From: Nematostella vectensis
Lineage: Eukaryota; Cnidaria; Anthozoa; Actiniaria; Edwardsiidae
Assembly: GCF_932526225.1 (NCBI RefSeq)
Contig: NC_064038.1
Location: 312,001-376,000 of the forward strand
DNA: 64,000 nucleotides
Reading direction: 5' to 3'
The notes beneath the pieces are model-generated. The model was not told the DNA's origin, did no database searches, and saw only the letters and a program-made list of their open reading frames with translations. Shown here in pieces: positions 49,378 to 62,894 of this stretch. Each line of letters begins with the position of its first letter. The first letter of the stretch is position 1. Both the position numbers and the translations under genes were made by a program.

Positions 49378-51068
49378 AGTTGTCAATGCTTTGTTAAAAT
49401 AATATTCGATATTTTACTGAATGTTTATTGACAGTTTGTGGGCATTGCCTTTGAATGCAAGTCTTCCACATGTACCAAAGGCTCATAGGTCAACATTAGA
49501 ATTTGACTGAAATTCATTGTGTCCTGGCCGGAGGGCTATTGCAAAGGTCTTCATCACACTGCACTTTGAAGCATATTCTATGTATGCTTCTTTGTACAAA
49601 ATGTACCCCTCCTAATAGAACATTAAAGATCACATAACTTGTTTACTTCCTCGACTCTATGCTTTTTATTTTTGTTCTCTTACTAGGAAAATATCGAATA
49701 CAAATAATCAGTTAAGCTAGCAAGCTCATTTTGCTAGCTGTATATAATGCATATCAGGCCTGTATCTTTAGTATCCTGGATCAGGTAGACGAACCTATGT
49801 CACCCCACTTTTTTGATGAGTATTATAAAAAAAATTCTAAAAAAAACGTTATCTTGAACTGTGTAAAAAAAAAAAAAACATAGAAAAAAAAAAGGCCATT
49901 GGCCTGGGATCGAACCCGGCCTAAAGAACAAAACGGAAACCATACATACGGATTACCCAATCGGTATGGCAGCACAAGGCTTTTACGGAAGGCTGTAAAG
50001 AACCCGAAGGCCCCAAGCACCGATATTTCCGGCGAAAATGCTGTACAACACTCTTGCAAGGTATTCCAACCCGCGCATTAATGGGGAAGACAATAACCAG
50101 GATCCCAGGCCTGTAATACGGTTACGCCACGCACAGCTCGCTGAGATATGGGATGAAAAAAAATACAGGTCTATGTGGGCGTTTTGGGTCCCTTGAGGGC
50201 TCGCAATTTCGGCGTGGCATCGTAACGCACGCGATCGCATTGTCTTTTATTGTGTACAGAATGTATCTGTCGTTTTTTGCTTTACTTTTAGTTTTGCTTT
50301 ATTTTTATTATTATTTTTTTGTCTTTTTATTTACAGTTCTTTGTACAGTATTTGACCCTAGCTATGATAACAATTATTCAAAATTATTGTAACCAACTAT
50401 TGTAACCAATTATCGTAAACCAACTTGACTGCAAAACACTATTAGGCATTTCTTTCATGTGACTGCAAAGTTGACATGTCAACATCTAGAGGGGATTCAC
50501 ACAACAAGGAATCATGGGGGACCATGAAAGCACGGTGTCGCGGAAAATTTTCCTGCCCCATTTATCAGGAACATCTGTGCAGCCGATGCCCTTAGTTGGA
50601 TGGGGTGCACAGTTGCTTTGGGTATCGCCCTGAAGATGGCACAGTGACCGCAAGATGTATCTGAATGAAACTGTATACTTATTTCAAATTTTAAAAACAT
50701 GTGAGTGTTACTTACTTAGTTACAGTAGTTCTTTTGAATATTATTATTTACGTGTATAATTTAGATGAGTAATAAATACTTCCTATTTGACTCGTAGAGC
50801 TCGTATCGTTCCTCCTAAATAACAAACAAAATAATGTGTGTTATTATCTTGGTGCAAAGGAATCTACAGTAGTTTTGTAATCAAATAATTGTTTTACTAT
50901 TAACACACTTGTTCTTTCAACCAGTTTGTTGGTCTCACAAATAGACTTTTAATAAACTGGTATCCCCCCCTCTCCACTCAATAAAGGGTCAGCGTCATGG
51001 CATTGCGCATGTCTGGAGTCAGTGTTTATTGTAGGCTTTCAATTGTCTACACACAGTTGAACTTTAAT
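49378..51068 (+). repeat. Array unit 30 (1,691 bp; type B)
   Basis: B box at 49906-49916. Counterpart of unit 3. Private: GGGGAAGACAAT and GTGACCGCAAG. Confidence 0.95.
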
Positions 51069-52758
51069 AGTTGTCAATGCTTTGTTAAAATAATATTCGA
51101 TATTTTACTGAATGTTTATTGACAGTTTGTGGGCATTTCCTTTGAATGCAAGTCTTCCACATGTACCAAAGGCTCATGGGTCAACATTAGAATTTGACTG
51201 AAATTCATTGTGTCCTGGCCGGAGGGCTATTGCAAAGCTCTTCATCACACTGCACTTTGAAGCATATTCTATGTATGCTTCTTTGTACAAAATGTACCCC
51301 TCCTAATAGAACATTAAAGATCACATAACTTGTTTACTTCCTCGACTCTATGCTTTTTATTTTTGTTCTCTTACTAGGAAAATATCGAATACAAATAATC
51401 AGTTAAGCTAGCAAGCTCATTTTGCTAGCTGTATATAATGCATATCAGGCCTGTATCTTTAGTATCCTGGATCAGGTAGACGAACCTATGTCACACCACT
51501 TTTTTGATGAGTATTATAAAAAAAATACTAAAAAACGTTATCTTGAACTGTGTAAAAAAAAAAAAAAACATAGAAAAAAAAAAGGCCATTGGCCTGGGAT
51601 CGAACCCGGCCTAAAGAACAAAACGGAAACCATACATACGGATTACCCAATCGGTATGGCAGCACAAGGCTTTTACGGAAGGGGGTAAAGAACCCGAAGG
51701 CCCCAAGCACCGATATTTCCGGCGAAAATGCTGTACAACACTCTTGCAAGGTATTCCAACCCGCGCATTAATGGGGAGGACAATAACCAGGATCCCAGGC
51801 CTGTAATACGGTTACGCCACGCACAGCTCGCTGAGATATGGGATGAAAAAAAATACAGGTCTATGTGGGCGTTTTGGGTCCCTTGGGGGCTCGCTATTTC
51901 GGCGTGGCATCGTAGCGCACGCGAGCGCATTGTCTTTTATTGTGTACAGAATGTCTCTGTCGTTTTTTGCTTTACTTTTAGTTTTGCTTTATTTTTATTA
52001 TTATTTTTTTGTCTTTTTATTTACAGTTCTTTGTACAGTATTTGACCATAGCTATGATAACAATTATTCAAAATTATTGTAACCAACTATTGTAACCAAT
52101 TATCGTAAACCAACTTGACTGCAAAACACTATTAGGCATTTCTTTCATGTGACTGCAAAGTTGACATGTCAACATCTAGAGGGGCTTCACCCAACAAGGA
52201 ATCATGGGGGACCATGAAAGCACGGTGTCGCGGAAAATTTTCCTGCCCCATTTATCAGGAACATCTGTGCAGCCGATGCCCTTAGTTGGATGGGGTGCAC
52301 AGTTGCTTTGGGTATCGCCCTGAAGATGGCACAGTGACCACAAGATGTATCTGAATGAAACTGTATACTTATTTCAAATTTTAAAAACATGTGAGTGTTA
52401 CTTACTTAGTTACAGTAGTTCTTTTGAATATTATTATTTACGTGTATAATTTAGATGAGTAATAAATACTTCTTATTTGTCTCGTAGAGCTCGTATCGTT
52501 CCTCCTAAATAACAAACAAAATAATGTGTGTTATTATCTTGGTGCAAAGGAATCTACAGTAGTTTTGTAATCAAATAATTGTTTTACTATTAACACACTT
52601 GTTCTTTCAACCAGTTTGTTGGTCTCACAAATAGACTTTTAATAAACTGGTATCCCCCCCTCTCCACTCAATAAAGGGTCAGCGTCATGGCATTGCGCAT
52701 GTCTGGAGTCAGTGTTTATTGTAGGCTTTCAATTGTCTACACACAGTTGAACTTTAAT
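51069..52758 (+). repeat. Array unit 31 (1,690 bp; type B 5' half, type A 3' half)
   Basis: B box at 51596-51606. The 5' part matches unit 4 (CTCATGGGTCAAC, GGAAGGGGGTAAAG, GAAAATGCTG). From about 51,880 it switches to type A (CTTGGGGGCTCGCTATTT, CGAGCGC, GTCTCTG, GGGCTTCACCC). CATCGTAGCGCACG is shared with unit 37. A conversion or crossover breakpoint is implied. Confidence 0.95.
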
Positions 52759-54450
52759 AGTTGTCAATGCTTTGTTAAAATAATATTCGATATTTTACTG
52801 AATGTTTATTGACAGTTTGTGGGCATTTCCTTTGAATGCAAGTCTTCCACATGTACCAAAGGCTCATAGGTCAACATTAGAATTTGACTGAAATTCATTG
52901 TGTCCTGGCCGGAGAGCTATTGCAAAGCTCTTCATCACACTGCACTTTGAAGCATATTCTATGTATGCTTCTTTGTACAAAATGTACCCCTCCTAATAGA
53001 ACATTAAAGATCACATAACTTGTTTACTTCCTCGACTCTATGCTTTTTATTTTTGTTCTCTTACCAGGAAAATATCGAATACAAATATTCAGTTAAGCTA
53101 GCAAGCTCATTTTGCTAGCTGTATATAATGCATATCAGGCCTGTATCTTTAGTATCCTGGATCAGGTAGACGAACCTATGTCACCCCACTTTTTTGATGA
53201 GTATTATAAAAAAAATTCTAAAAAAACGTTATCTTGAACTGTGTAAAAAAAAAAAAAAAACATAGAAAAAAAAAAGGCCATTGGCCTGGGATCGAACCCG
53301 GCCTAAAGAACAAAACGGAAACCATACATACGGATTACCCAATCGGTATGGCAGCACAAGGCTTTTACGGAAGGCTGTAAAGAACCCGAAGGCCCCAAGC
53401 ACCGATATTTCCGGCGAATATGCTGTACAACACTCTTGCAAGGTATTCCAACCCGCGCATTAATGGGGAGGACAATAACCAGGATCCCAGGCCTGTAATA
53501 CGGTTACGCCACGCAGAGCTCGCTGAGATATGGTATGAAAAAAAATACAGGTCTATGTGGGCGTTTTGGGTCAATTGAGGGCTCGCAATTTCGGCGTGGC
53601 ATCGTAACGCACGCGATCGCATTGTCTTTTATTGTGTACAGAATGTATCTGTCGTTTTTTGCTTTACTTCTAGTTTTGCTTTATTTTTATTATTATTTTT
53701 TTGTCTTTTTATTTACAGTTCTTTGTACAGTATTTGACCCAAGCTATGATAACAATAATTCAAAATTATTGTAACCAACTATTGTAACCAATTATCGTAA
53801 ACCAACTTGACTGCAAAACACTATTAGATATTTCTTTCATGTGACTGCAAAGTTGACATGTCAACATCTAGAGGGGCTTCACCCAACAAGGAATCATGGG
53901 GGACCATGAAAGCACGGTGTTGCGGAAAATTTTCCTGCCCCATTTATCAGGAACATCTGTGCAGCCGATGCCCTTAGTTGGATGGGGTGCACAGTTGCTT
54001 TGGGTATCGCCCTGAAGATGGCACAGTGAACACAAGATGTATCTGAATGAAACTGTATACTTATTTCAAATTTTAAAAACATGTGAGTGTTACTTACTTA
54101 GTTACAGTAGTTCTTTTGAATATTATTATTTACGTGTATAATTTAGATGAGTAATAAATACTTCTTATTTGTCTCGTAGAGCTCGTATCGTTCCTCCTAA
54201 ATAACAAACAAAATAATGTGTGTTATTATCTTGGTGCAAAGGAATCTACAGTAGTTTTGTAATCAAATAATTGTTTTACTATTAACACACTTGTTCTTTC
54301 AACCAGTTTGTTGGTCTCACAAATAGACTTTTAATAAACTGGTATCCCCCCCTCTCCACTCAATAAAGGGTCAGCGTCATGGCATTGCGCATGTCTGGAG
54401 TCAGTGTTTATTGTAGGCGTTCAATTGTCTACACACAGTTGAACTTTAAT
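52759..54450 (+). repeat. Array unit 32 (1,692 bp; type B)
   Basis: B box at 53288-53298. Counterpart of unit 5. Private: CACGCAGAGCTCGC, GGTGTTGCGG and GTAGGCGTTC. Confidence 0.95.
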
Positions 54451-56135
54451 AGTTGTCAATGCTTTGTTAAAATAATATTCGATATTTTACTGAATGTTTA
54501 TTGACAGTTTGTGGGCATTGCCTTTGAATGCAAGTCTTCCACATGTACCAAAGGCTCATAGGTCAACATTAGAATTTGACTGAAATTCATTGTGTCCTGG
54601 CCGGAGAGCTATTGCAAAGCTCTTCATCACACTGCACTTTGAAGCATATTCTATGTATGCTTCTTTGTACAAAATGTACCCCTCCTAATAGAACATTAAA
54701 GATCACATAACTTGTTTACTTCCTCGACTCTATGCTTTTTATTTTTGTTCTCTTACTAGGAAAATATCGAATACAAATAATCAGTTAAGCTAGCAAGCTC
54801 ATTTTGCTAGCTGTATATAATGCATATCAGGCCTGTATCTTTAGTATCCTGGATCAGGTAGACGAACCTATGTCACACCACTTTTTTTGATGAGTATAAT
54901 AAAAAAATACTAAAAAACGTTATCTTGAACTGTGTAAAAAAAAAAAAACATAGAAAAAAAAGGCCATTGGCCTGGGATCGAACCCGGCCTAAAGAACAAA
55001 ACGGAAACCATACATACGGATTACCCAATCGGTATGGCAGCACAAGGCTTTTACGGAAGGCTGTAAAGAACCCGAAGGCCCCTAGCACCGATATTTCCGG
55101 CGAATATGCTGTACAACACTCTTGCAAGGTATTCCAACCCGCGCATTAATGGGAGGACAATAACCAGGATCCCAGGCCTGTAATACGGTTACGCCACGCA
55201 CAGCTCGCTGAGATATGGGATGAAAAAATATTACAGGTCTATGTGGGCGTTTTGGGTCCCTTGGGGGCTCGCTATTTCGGCGTGGCATCGTAACGCACGC
55301 GAGCGCATTGTCTTTTATTGTGTACAGAATGTCTCTGTCGTTTTTTGCTTTACTTTTAGTTTTGCTTTATTTTTATTATTATTTTTTTGTCTTTTTATTT
55401 ACAGTTCTTTGTACAGTATTTGACCATAGCTATGATAACAATTATTCAAAATTATTGTAACCAACTATTGTAACCAATTATCGTAAACCAACTTGACTGC
55501 AAAACACTATTAGGCATTTCTTTCATGTGACTGCAAAGTTGACATGTCAACATCTAGAGGGGCTTCACCCAACAAGGAATCATGGGGGACCATGAAAGCA
55601 CGGTGTCGCGGAAAATTTTCCTGCCCCATTTATCAGGAACATCTGTGCAGCCGATGCCCTTAGTTGGATGGGGTGCACAGTTGCTTTGGGTATCGCCCTG
55701 AAGATGGCACAGTGACCACAAGATGTATGTGAATGAAACTGTATACTTATTTCAAATTTTAAAAACATGTGAGTGTTACTTACTTAGTTACAGTAGTTCT
55801 TTTGAATATTATTAATTACGTGTATAATTTAGATGAGTAATAAATACTTCTTATTTGTCTCGTAAAGCTCGTATCGTTCCTCCTAAATAACAAACAAAAT
55901 AATGTGTGTTATTATCTTGGTGCAAACGAATCTACAGTAGTTTTTTAATCAAATAATTGTTTTACTATTAACACACTTGTTCTTTCAACCAATTTGTTGG
56001 TCTCACAAATAGACTTTTAATAAACTGGTATCCCCCCTCTCCACTCAATAAAGGGTCAGCGTCATGGCATTGCGCATGTCTGGAGTCAGTGTTTATTGTA
56101 GGCTTTCAATTGTCTACACACAGTTGAACTTTAAT
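54451..56135 (+). repeat. Array unit 33 (1,685 bp; type A)
   Basis: B box at 54974-54984. Counterpart of unit 6; its 3' half is also shared with unit 36. CAACCAATTTG is private. Confidence 0.95.
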
Positions 56136-57819
56136 AGTTGTCAATGCTTTGTTAAAATAATATTCGATATTTTACTGAATGTTTATTGACAGTTTGTGGG
56201 CATTTCCTTTGAATGCAAGTCTTCCACATGTACCAAAGGCTCATAGGTCAACATTAGAATTTGACTGAAATTCATTGTGTCCTGGCCGGAGAGCTATTGC
56301 AAAGCTCTTCATCACACTGCACTTTGAAGCATATTCTATGTATGCTTCTTTGTACAAAATGTACCCCTCCTAATAGAACATTAAAGATCACATAACTTGT
56401 TTACTTCCTCGACTCTATGCTTTTTATTTTTGTTCTCTTACTAGGAAAATATCGAATACAAATAATCCGTTAAGCTAGCAAGCTCATTTTGCTAGCTGTA
56501 TATAATGCATATCAGGCCTGTATCTTTAGTATCCTGGATCAAGTAGACGAACCTATGTCACACCACTTTTTTGATGAGTATTATAAAAAAAAAATACTAA
56601 AAAACGTTATCTTGAACTGTGTAAAAAAAACAAAGAAAAAAAAAGGCCATTGGCCTGGGATCGAACCCGGCCTAAAGAACAAAACGGAAACCATACATAC
56701 GGATTACCCAATCGGTATGGCAGCACAAGGCTTTTACGGAAGGCTGTAAAGAACCCGAAGGCCCCAAGCACCGATATTTCCGGCGAATATGCTGTACAAC
56801 ACTCTTGCAAGGTATTCCAACCCGCGCATTAATGGGGAGGACAATAACCAGGATCCCAGGCCTGTAATACGGTTACGCCACGCACAGCTCCCTGAGATAT
56901 GGGATGAAAAAAAATACAGGTCTATGTGGGCGTTTTGGGTCCCTTGGGGGCTCGCTATTTCGGCGTGGCATCGTAACGCACGCGAGCGCATTGTCTTTTA
57001 TTGTGTACAGAATGTCTCTGTCGTTTTTTGTTTTACTTTTAGTTTTGCTTTATTTTTATTATTATTTTTTTGTCTTTTTATTTACAGTTTTTTGTACAGT
57101 ATTTGACCATAGCTATGGTAACAATTATTCAAAATTATTGTAACCAACTATTGTAACCAATTATCGTAAACCAACTTGACTGCAAAACACTATTAGGCAT
57201 TTCTTTCATGTGACTGCAAAGTTGACATGTCAACATCTAGAGGGGCTTCACCCAACAAGGAATCATGGGGGACCATGAAAGCACGGTGTAGCGGAAAATT
57301 TTCCTGCCCCATTTATCAGGAACATCTGTGCAGCCGATGCCCTTAGTTGGATGGGGTGCACCGTTGCTTTGGGTATCGCCCTGAAGATGGCACAGTGACC
57401 ACAAGATGTATCTGAATGAAACTGTAAACTTATTTCAAATTTTAAAAACATGTGAGTGTTACTTACTTAGTTACAGTAGTTCTTTTGAATATTATTATTT
57501 ACGTGTATAATTTAGATGAGTAATAAATACTTCTTATTTGTCTCGTAGAGCTCGTATCGTTCCTCCTAAATAACAAACAAAATGATGTGTGCTATTATCT
57601 TGGTGCAAAGGAATCTACAGTAGTTTTGTAATCAAATAATTGTTTTACTATTAACACACTTGTTCTTTCAACCAGTTTGTTGGTCTCACAAATAGACTTT
57701 TAATAAACTGGTATCCCCCCCTCTCCACTCAATAAAGGGTCAGCGTCATGGCATTGCGCATGTCTGGAGTCAGTGTTTATTGTAGGCTTTCAATTGTCTA
57801 CACACAGTTGAACTTTAAT
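56136..57819 (+). repeat. Array unit 34 (1,684 bp; mosaic)
   Basis: B box at 56657-56667. The 5' part is the counterpart of unit 7. The 3' part (CTATGGTAACA, GGTGTAGCGG, GCACCGTTGC, CTGTAAACTT, AAAATGATGTGTGCT) matches unit 37 instead, so the breakpoint lies near 57,030-57,110. Confidence 0.95.
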
Positions 57820-59511
57820 AGTTGTCAATGCTTTGTTAAAATAATATTCGATATTTTGCTGAATGTTTATTGACAGTTTGTGGGCATTTCCTTTGAATGC
57901 AAGTCTTCCACATGTACCAAAGGCTCATAGGTCAACATTAGAATTTGACTGAAATTCATTGTGTCCTGGCCGGAGAGCTATTGCAAAGCTCTTCATCACA
58001 CTGCACTTTGAAGCATATTCTATGTATGCTTCTTTGTACAAAATGTACCCCTCCTAATAGAACATTAAAGATCACATAACTTGTTTACTTCCTCGACTCT
58101 ATGCTTTTTATTTTTGTTCTCTTACTAGGAAATTATCGAATACAAATAATCAGTTAAGCTAGCAAGCTCATTTTGCTAGCTGTATATAATGCATATCAGG
58201 CCTGTATCTTTAGTATCCTGGATCAGGTAGACGAACCTATGTCACCCCACTTTTTTGATGAGTATTATAAAAAAAATTCTAAAAAAAACGTTATCTTGAA
58301 CTGTGTAAAAAAAAAAAAACATAGAAAAAAAAAAAGGCCATTGGTCTGGGATCGAACCCGGCCTAAAGAACAAAACGGAAACCATACATACGGATTACCC
58401 AATCGGTATGGCAGCACAAGGCTTTTACGGAAGGCTGTAAAGAACCCGAAGGCCCCAAGCACCGATATTTCCGGCGAATATGCTGTACAACACTCTTGCA
58501 AGGTATTCCAACCCGCGCATTAATGGGGAGGACAATAACCAGGATCCCAGGCCTGTAATACGGTTACGCCACGCACAGCTCGCTGAGATATGGGATGAAA
58601 AAAAATACAGGTCTATGAGGGCGTTTTGGGTCCCTTGGGGGCTCGCTATTTCGGCGTGGCATCGTAACGCACGCGAGCGCATTGTCTTTTATTGTGTACA
58701 GAATGTCTCTGTCGTTTTTTGCTTTACTTTAAGTTTTGCTTTATTTTTATTATTATTTTTTTTGTCTTTTTATTTACAGTTCTTTGTACAGTATTTGACC
58801 CAAGCTATGATAACAATTATTCAAAATTATTGTAACCAACTATTGTAACCAATTATCGTAAACCAACTTGACTGCAAAACACTATTAGGCATTTCTTTCA
58901 TGTGACTGCAAAGTTGACATGTCAACATCTAGAGGGGCTTCACCCAACAAGGAATCATGGGGGACCATGAAAGCACGGTGTCGCGGAAAATTTTCCTGCC
59001 CCATTTATCAGGAACATCTGTGCAGCCGATGCCCTTAGTTGGATGGGGTGCACAGTTGCTTTGGGTATCGCCCTGAAGATGGCACAGTGACCACAAGATG
59101 TATCTGAATGAAACTGTATACTTATTTCAAATTTTAAAAACATGTGAGTGTTACTTACTTAGTTACAGTAGTTCTTTTGAATATTATTATTTACGTGTAT
59201 AATTTAGATGAGTAATAAATACTTCTTATTTGTCTCGTAGAGCTCGTATCGTTCCTCCTAAATAACAAACAAAATAATGTGTGTTATTATCTTGGTGCAA
59301 AGGAATCTACAGTAGTTTTGTAATCAAATAATTGTTTTACTATTAACACACTTGTTCTTTCAGCCAGTTTGTTGGTCTCACAAATAGACTTTTAATAAAC
59401 TGGTATCCCCCCCTCTCCACTCAATAAAGGGTCAGCGTCATGGCATTGCGCATGTCTGGAGTCAGTGTTTATTGTAGGCTTTCAATTGTCTACACACAGT
59501 TGAACTTTAAT
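57820..59511 (+). repeat. Array unit 35 (1,692 bp; type A)
   Basis: B box at 58348-58358. ATATTTTGCTGAATG, GGAAATTATCG, GTCACCCCAC and CTATGAGGGCG are shared with unit 38. Private: TTGGTCTGGG, CTTTAAGTTTTG and TTCAGCCAG. GACCCAAGC as in units 5 and 32. Confidence 0.95.
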
Positions 59512-61208
59512 AGTTGTCAATGCTTTGTTAAAATAATATTCGATATTTTACTGAATGTTTATTGACAGTTTGTGGGCATTTCCTTTGAATACAAGTCTTC
59601 CACATGTACCAAAGGCTAATAGGTCAACATTAGAATTTGACTGAAATTCATTGTGTCCTGGCCGGAGAGCTATTGCAAAGCTCTTCATCACACTGCACTT
59701 TTAAGCATATTCTATGTATGCTTCTTTGTACAAAATGTACCCCTCCTAATAGAACATTAAAGATCACATAACTTGTTTACTTCCTCGACTCTATGCTTTT
59801 ATTTTTGTTCTCTTACTAGGAAAATATCGAATACAAATAATCAGTTAAGCTAGCAAGCTCATTTTGCTAGCTGTATATAATGCATATCAGGCCTGTATCT
59901 TCAGTATCCTGGATCAGGTAGACGAACCTATGTCACACCACTTTTTTGATGAGTATTATAAAAAAAATACTAAAAAACGTTATCTTGAACTGTGTAAAAA
60001 AAAAACAAACAAAAAAAAACATAGAAAAAAAAAAGGCCATTGGCCTGTGATCGAACCCGGCCTAAAGAACAAAACGGAAACCATACGTACGGATTACCCA
60101 ATCGGTATTGCAGCACAAGGCTTTTACGGAAGGCTGTAAAGAACCCGAAGGCCCCAAGCACCGATATTTCCGGCGAATATGCTGTACAACACTCTTGCAA
60201 GGTATTCCAACCCGCGCATTAATGGGGAGGACAATAACCAGGATCCCAGGCCTGTAATACGGTTACGCCACGCACAGCTCGCTGAGATATGGGATGAAAA
60301 AAAATACAGGTCTATGTGGGCGTTTTGGGTCCCTTGGGGGATCGCTATTTCGGCGTGGCATCGTAACGCACGCGAGCGCATTGTCTTTTATTGTGTACAG
60401 AATGTCTCTGTCGTTTTTTGCTTTACTTTTACTTTTGCTTTATTTTTATTATTATTTTTTTGTCTTTTTATTTACAGTTCTTTGTACAGTATTTGACCAT
60501 AGCTATGATAACAATTATTCAAAATTATTGTAACCAACTATTGTAACCTATTATCGTAAACCAACTTGACTGCAAAACACTATTAGGCATTTCTTTCATG
60601 TGACTGCAAAGTTGACATATCAACATTTAAAGTGGCTTCACCCAACAAGGAATCATGGGGGACCATGAAAGCACGGTGTCGCGGAAAATTTTCCTGCCCC
60701 ATTTATCAGGAACATCTGTGCAGCCGATGCCATTAGTTGGATGGGGTGCACAGTTGCTTTGGGTATCGCCCTGAAGATGGCACAGTGACCACAAGATGTA
60801 TGTGAATGAAACTGTATACTTATTTCAAATTTTAAAAACATGTGAGTGTTACTTACTTAGTTACAGTAGTTCTTTTGAATATTATTAATTACGTGTATAA
60901 TTTAGATGAGTAATAAATACTTCTTATTTGTCTCGTAAAGCTCGTATCGTTCCTCCTAAATAACAAACAAAATAATGTGTGTTATTATCTTGGTGCAAAC
61001 GAATCTACAGTAGTTTTTTAATCAAATAATTGTTTTACTATTAACACACTTGTTCTTTCAACCAGTTTGTTGGTCTCACAAATAGACTTTTAATAAACTG
61101 GTATCCCCCCTCTCCACTCAATAAAGGGTCAGCGTCATGGCATTGCGCATGTCTGGAGTCAGTGTTTATTGTAGGCTTTCAATTGTCTACACACAGTTGA
61201 ACTTTAAT
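59512..61208 (+). repeat. Array unit 36 (1,697 bp; type A, divergent)
   Basis: The B box at 60047-60057 reads GTGATCGAACC, one change outside the GGTTCGA core. Many private changes: TTGAATACAAG, CTTTTAAGC, ATCTTCAGTATCC, CCATACGTACGG, GGGGGATCGC, TTTTACTTTTGC, GACATATCAACATTTAAAG and GCCATTAGTTGG. The 3' half carries unit 6/33 markers. Confidence 0.95.
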
Positions 61209-62894
61209 AGTTGTCAATGCTTTGTTAAAATAATATTCGATATTTTACTGAATGTTTATTGACAGTTTGTGGGCATTTCCTTTGAATGCAAGTCTTCCAC
61301 ATGTACCAAAGGCTCATAGGTCAACATTAGAATTTGACTGAAATTCATTGTGTCCTGGCCGGAGAGCTATTGCAAAGCTCTTCATCACACTGCACTTTGA
61401 AGCATATTCTATGTATGCTTCTTTGTACAAAATGTACCCCTCCTAATAGAACATTAAAGATCACATAACTTGTTTACTTCCTCGACTCTATGCTTTTTAT
61501 TTTTGTTCTCTTACTAGGAAAATATCGAATACAAATAATCCGTTAAGCTAGCAAGCTCATTTTGCTAGCTGTATATAATGCATATCAGGCCTGTATCTTT
61601 AGTATCCTGGATCAGGTAGACGAACCTATGTCACACCACTTTTTTGATGAGTATTATAAAAAAAATACTAAAAAACGTTATCTTGAACTGTGTAAAAAAA
61701 AAAAACATAGAAAAAAAAAGGCCATTGGCCTGGGATCGAACCCGGTCTAAAGAACAAAACGGAAACCATACATACGGATTACCCAATCGGTATGGCAGCA
61801 CAAGGCTTTTACGGAAGGCTGTAAAGAACCCGAAGGCCCCAAGCACCGATATTTCCGGCGAATATGCTGTACAACACTCTTGCAAGGTATTCCAACCCGC
61901 GCATTAATGGGGAGGACAATAACCAGGATCCCAGGCCTGTAATACGGTTACGCCACGCACAGCTCGCTGAGATATGGGATGAAAAAAAATACAGGTCTAT
62001 GTGGGCGTTTTGGGTCCCTTGGGGGCTCGCTATTTCGGCGTGGCATCGTAGCGCACGCGAGCGCATTGTCTTTTATTGTGTACAGAATGTCTCTGTCGTT
62101 TTTTGCTTTACTTTTAGTTTTGCTTTATTTTTATTATTATTTTTTTGTCTTTTTATTTACAGTTCTTTGTACAGTATTTGACCATAGCTATGGTAACAAT
62201 TATTCAAAATTATTGTAACCAACTATTGTAACCAATTATCGTAAACCAACTTGACTGCAAAACACTATTAGGCATTTCTTTCATGTGACTGCAAAGTTGA
62301 CATGTCAACATCTAGAGGGGCTTCACCCAACAAGGAATCATGGGGGACCATGAAAGCACGGTGTAGCGGAAAATTTTCCTGCCCCATTTATCAGGAACAT
62401 CTGTGCAGCCGATGCCCTTAGTTGGATGGGGTGCACCGTTGCTTTGGGTATCGCCCTGAAGATGGCACAGTGACCACAAGATGTATCTGAATGAAACTGT
62501 AAACTTATTTCAAATTTTAAAAACATGTGAGTGTTACTTACTTAGTTACAGTAGTTCATTTGAATATTATTATTTACGTGTATAATTTAGATGAGTAATA
62601 AATACTTCTTATTTGTCTCGTAGAGCTCGTATCGTTCCTCCTAAATAACAAACAAAATGATGTGTGCTATTATCTTGGTGCAAAGGAATCTACAGTAGTT
62701 TTGTAATCAAATAATTGTTTTACTATTAACACACTTGTTCTTTCAACCAGTTTGTTGGTCTCACAAATAGACTTTTAATAAACTGGTATCCCCCCCTCTC
62801 CACTCAATAAAGGGTCAGCGTCATGGCATTGCGCATGTCTGGAGTCAGTGTTTATTGTAGGCTTTCAATTGTCTACACACAGTTGAACTTTAAT
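61209..62894 (+). repeat. Array unit 37 (1,686 bp; type A)
   Basis: B box at 61732-61742. AATCCGTTAAG as in units 7 and 34, CATCGTAGCGCACG as in unit 31, and the 3' marker set of unit 34. Private: CCCGGTCTAAAG and GTAGTTCATTTG. Confidence 0.95.
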
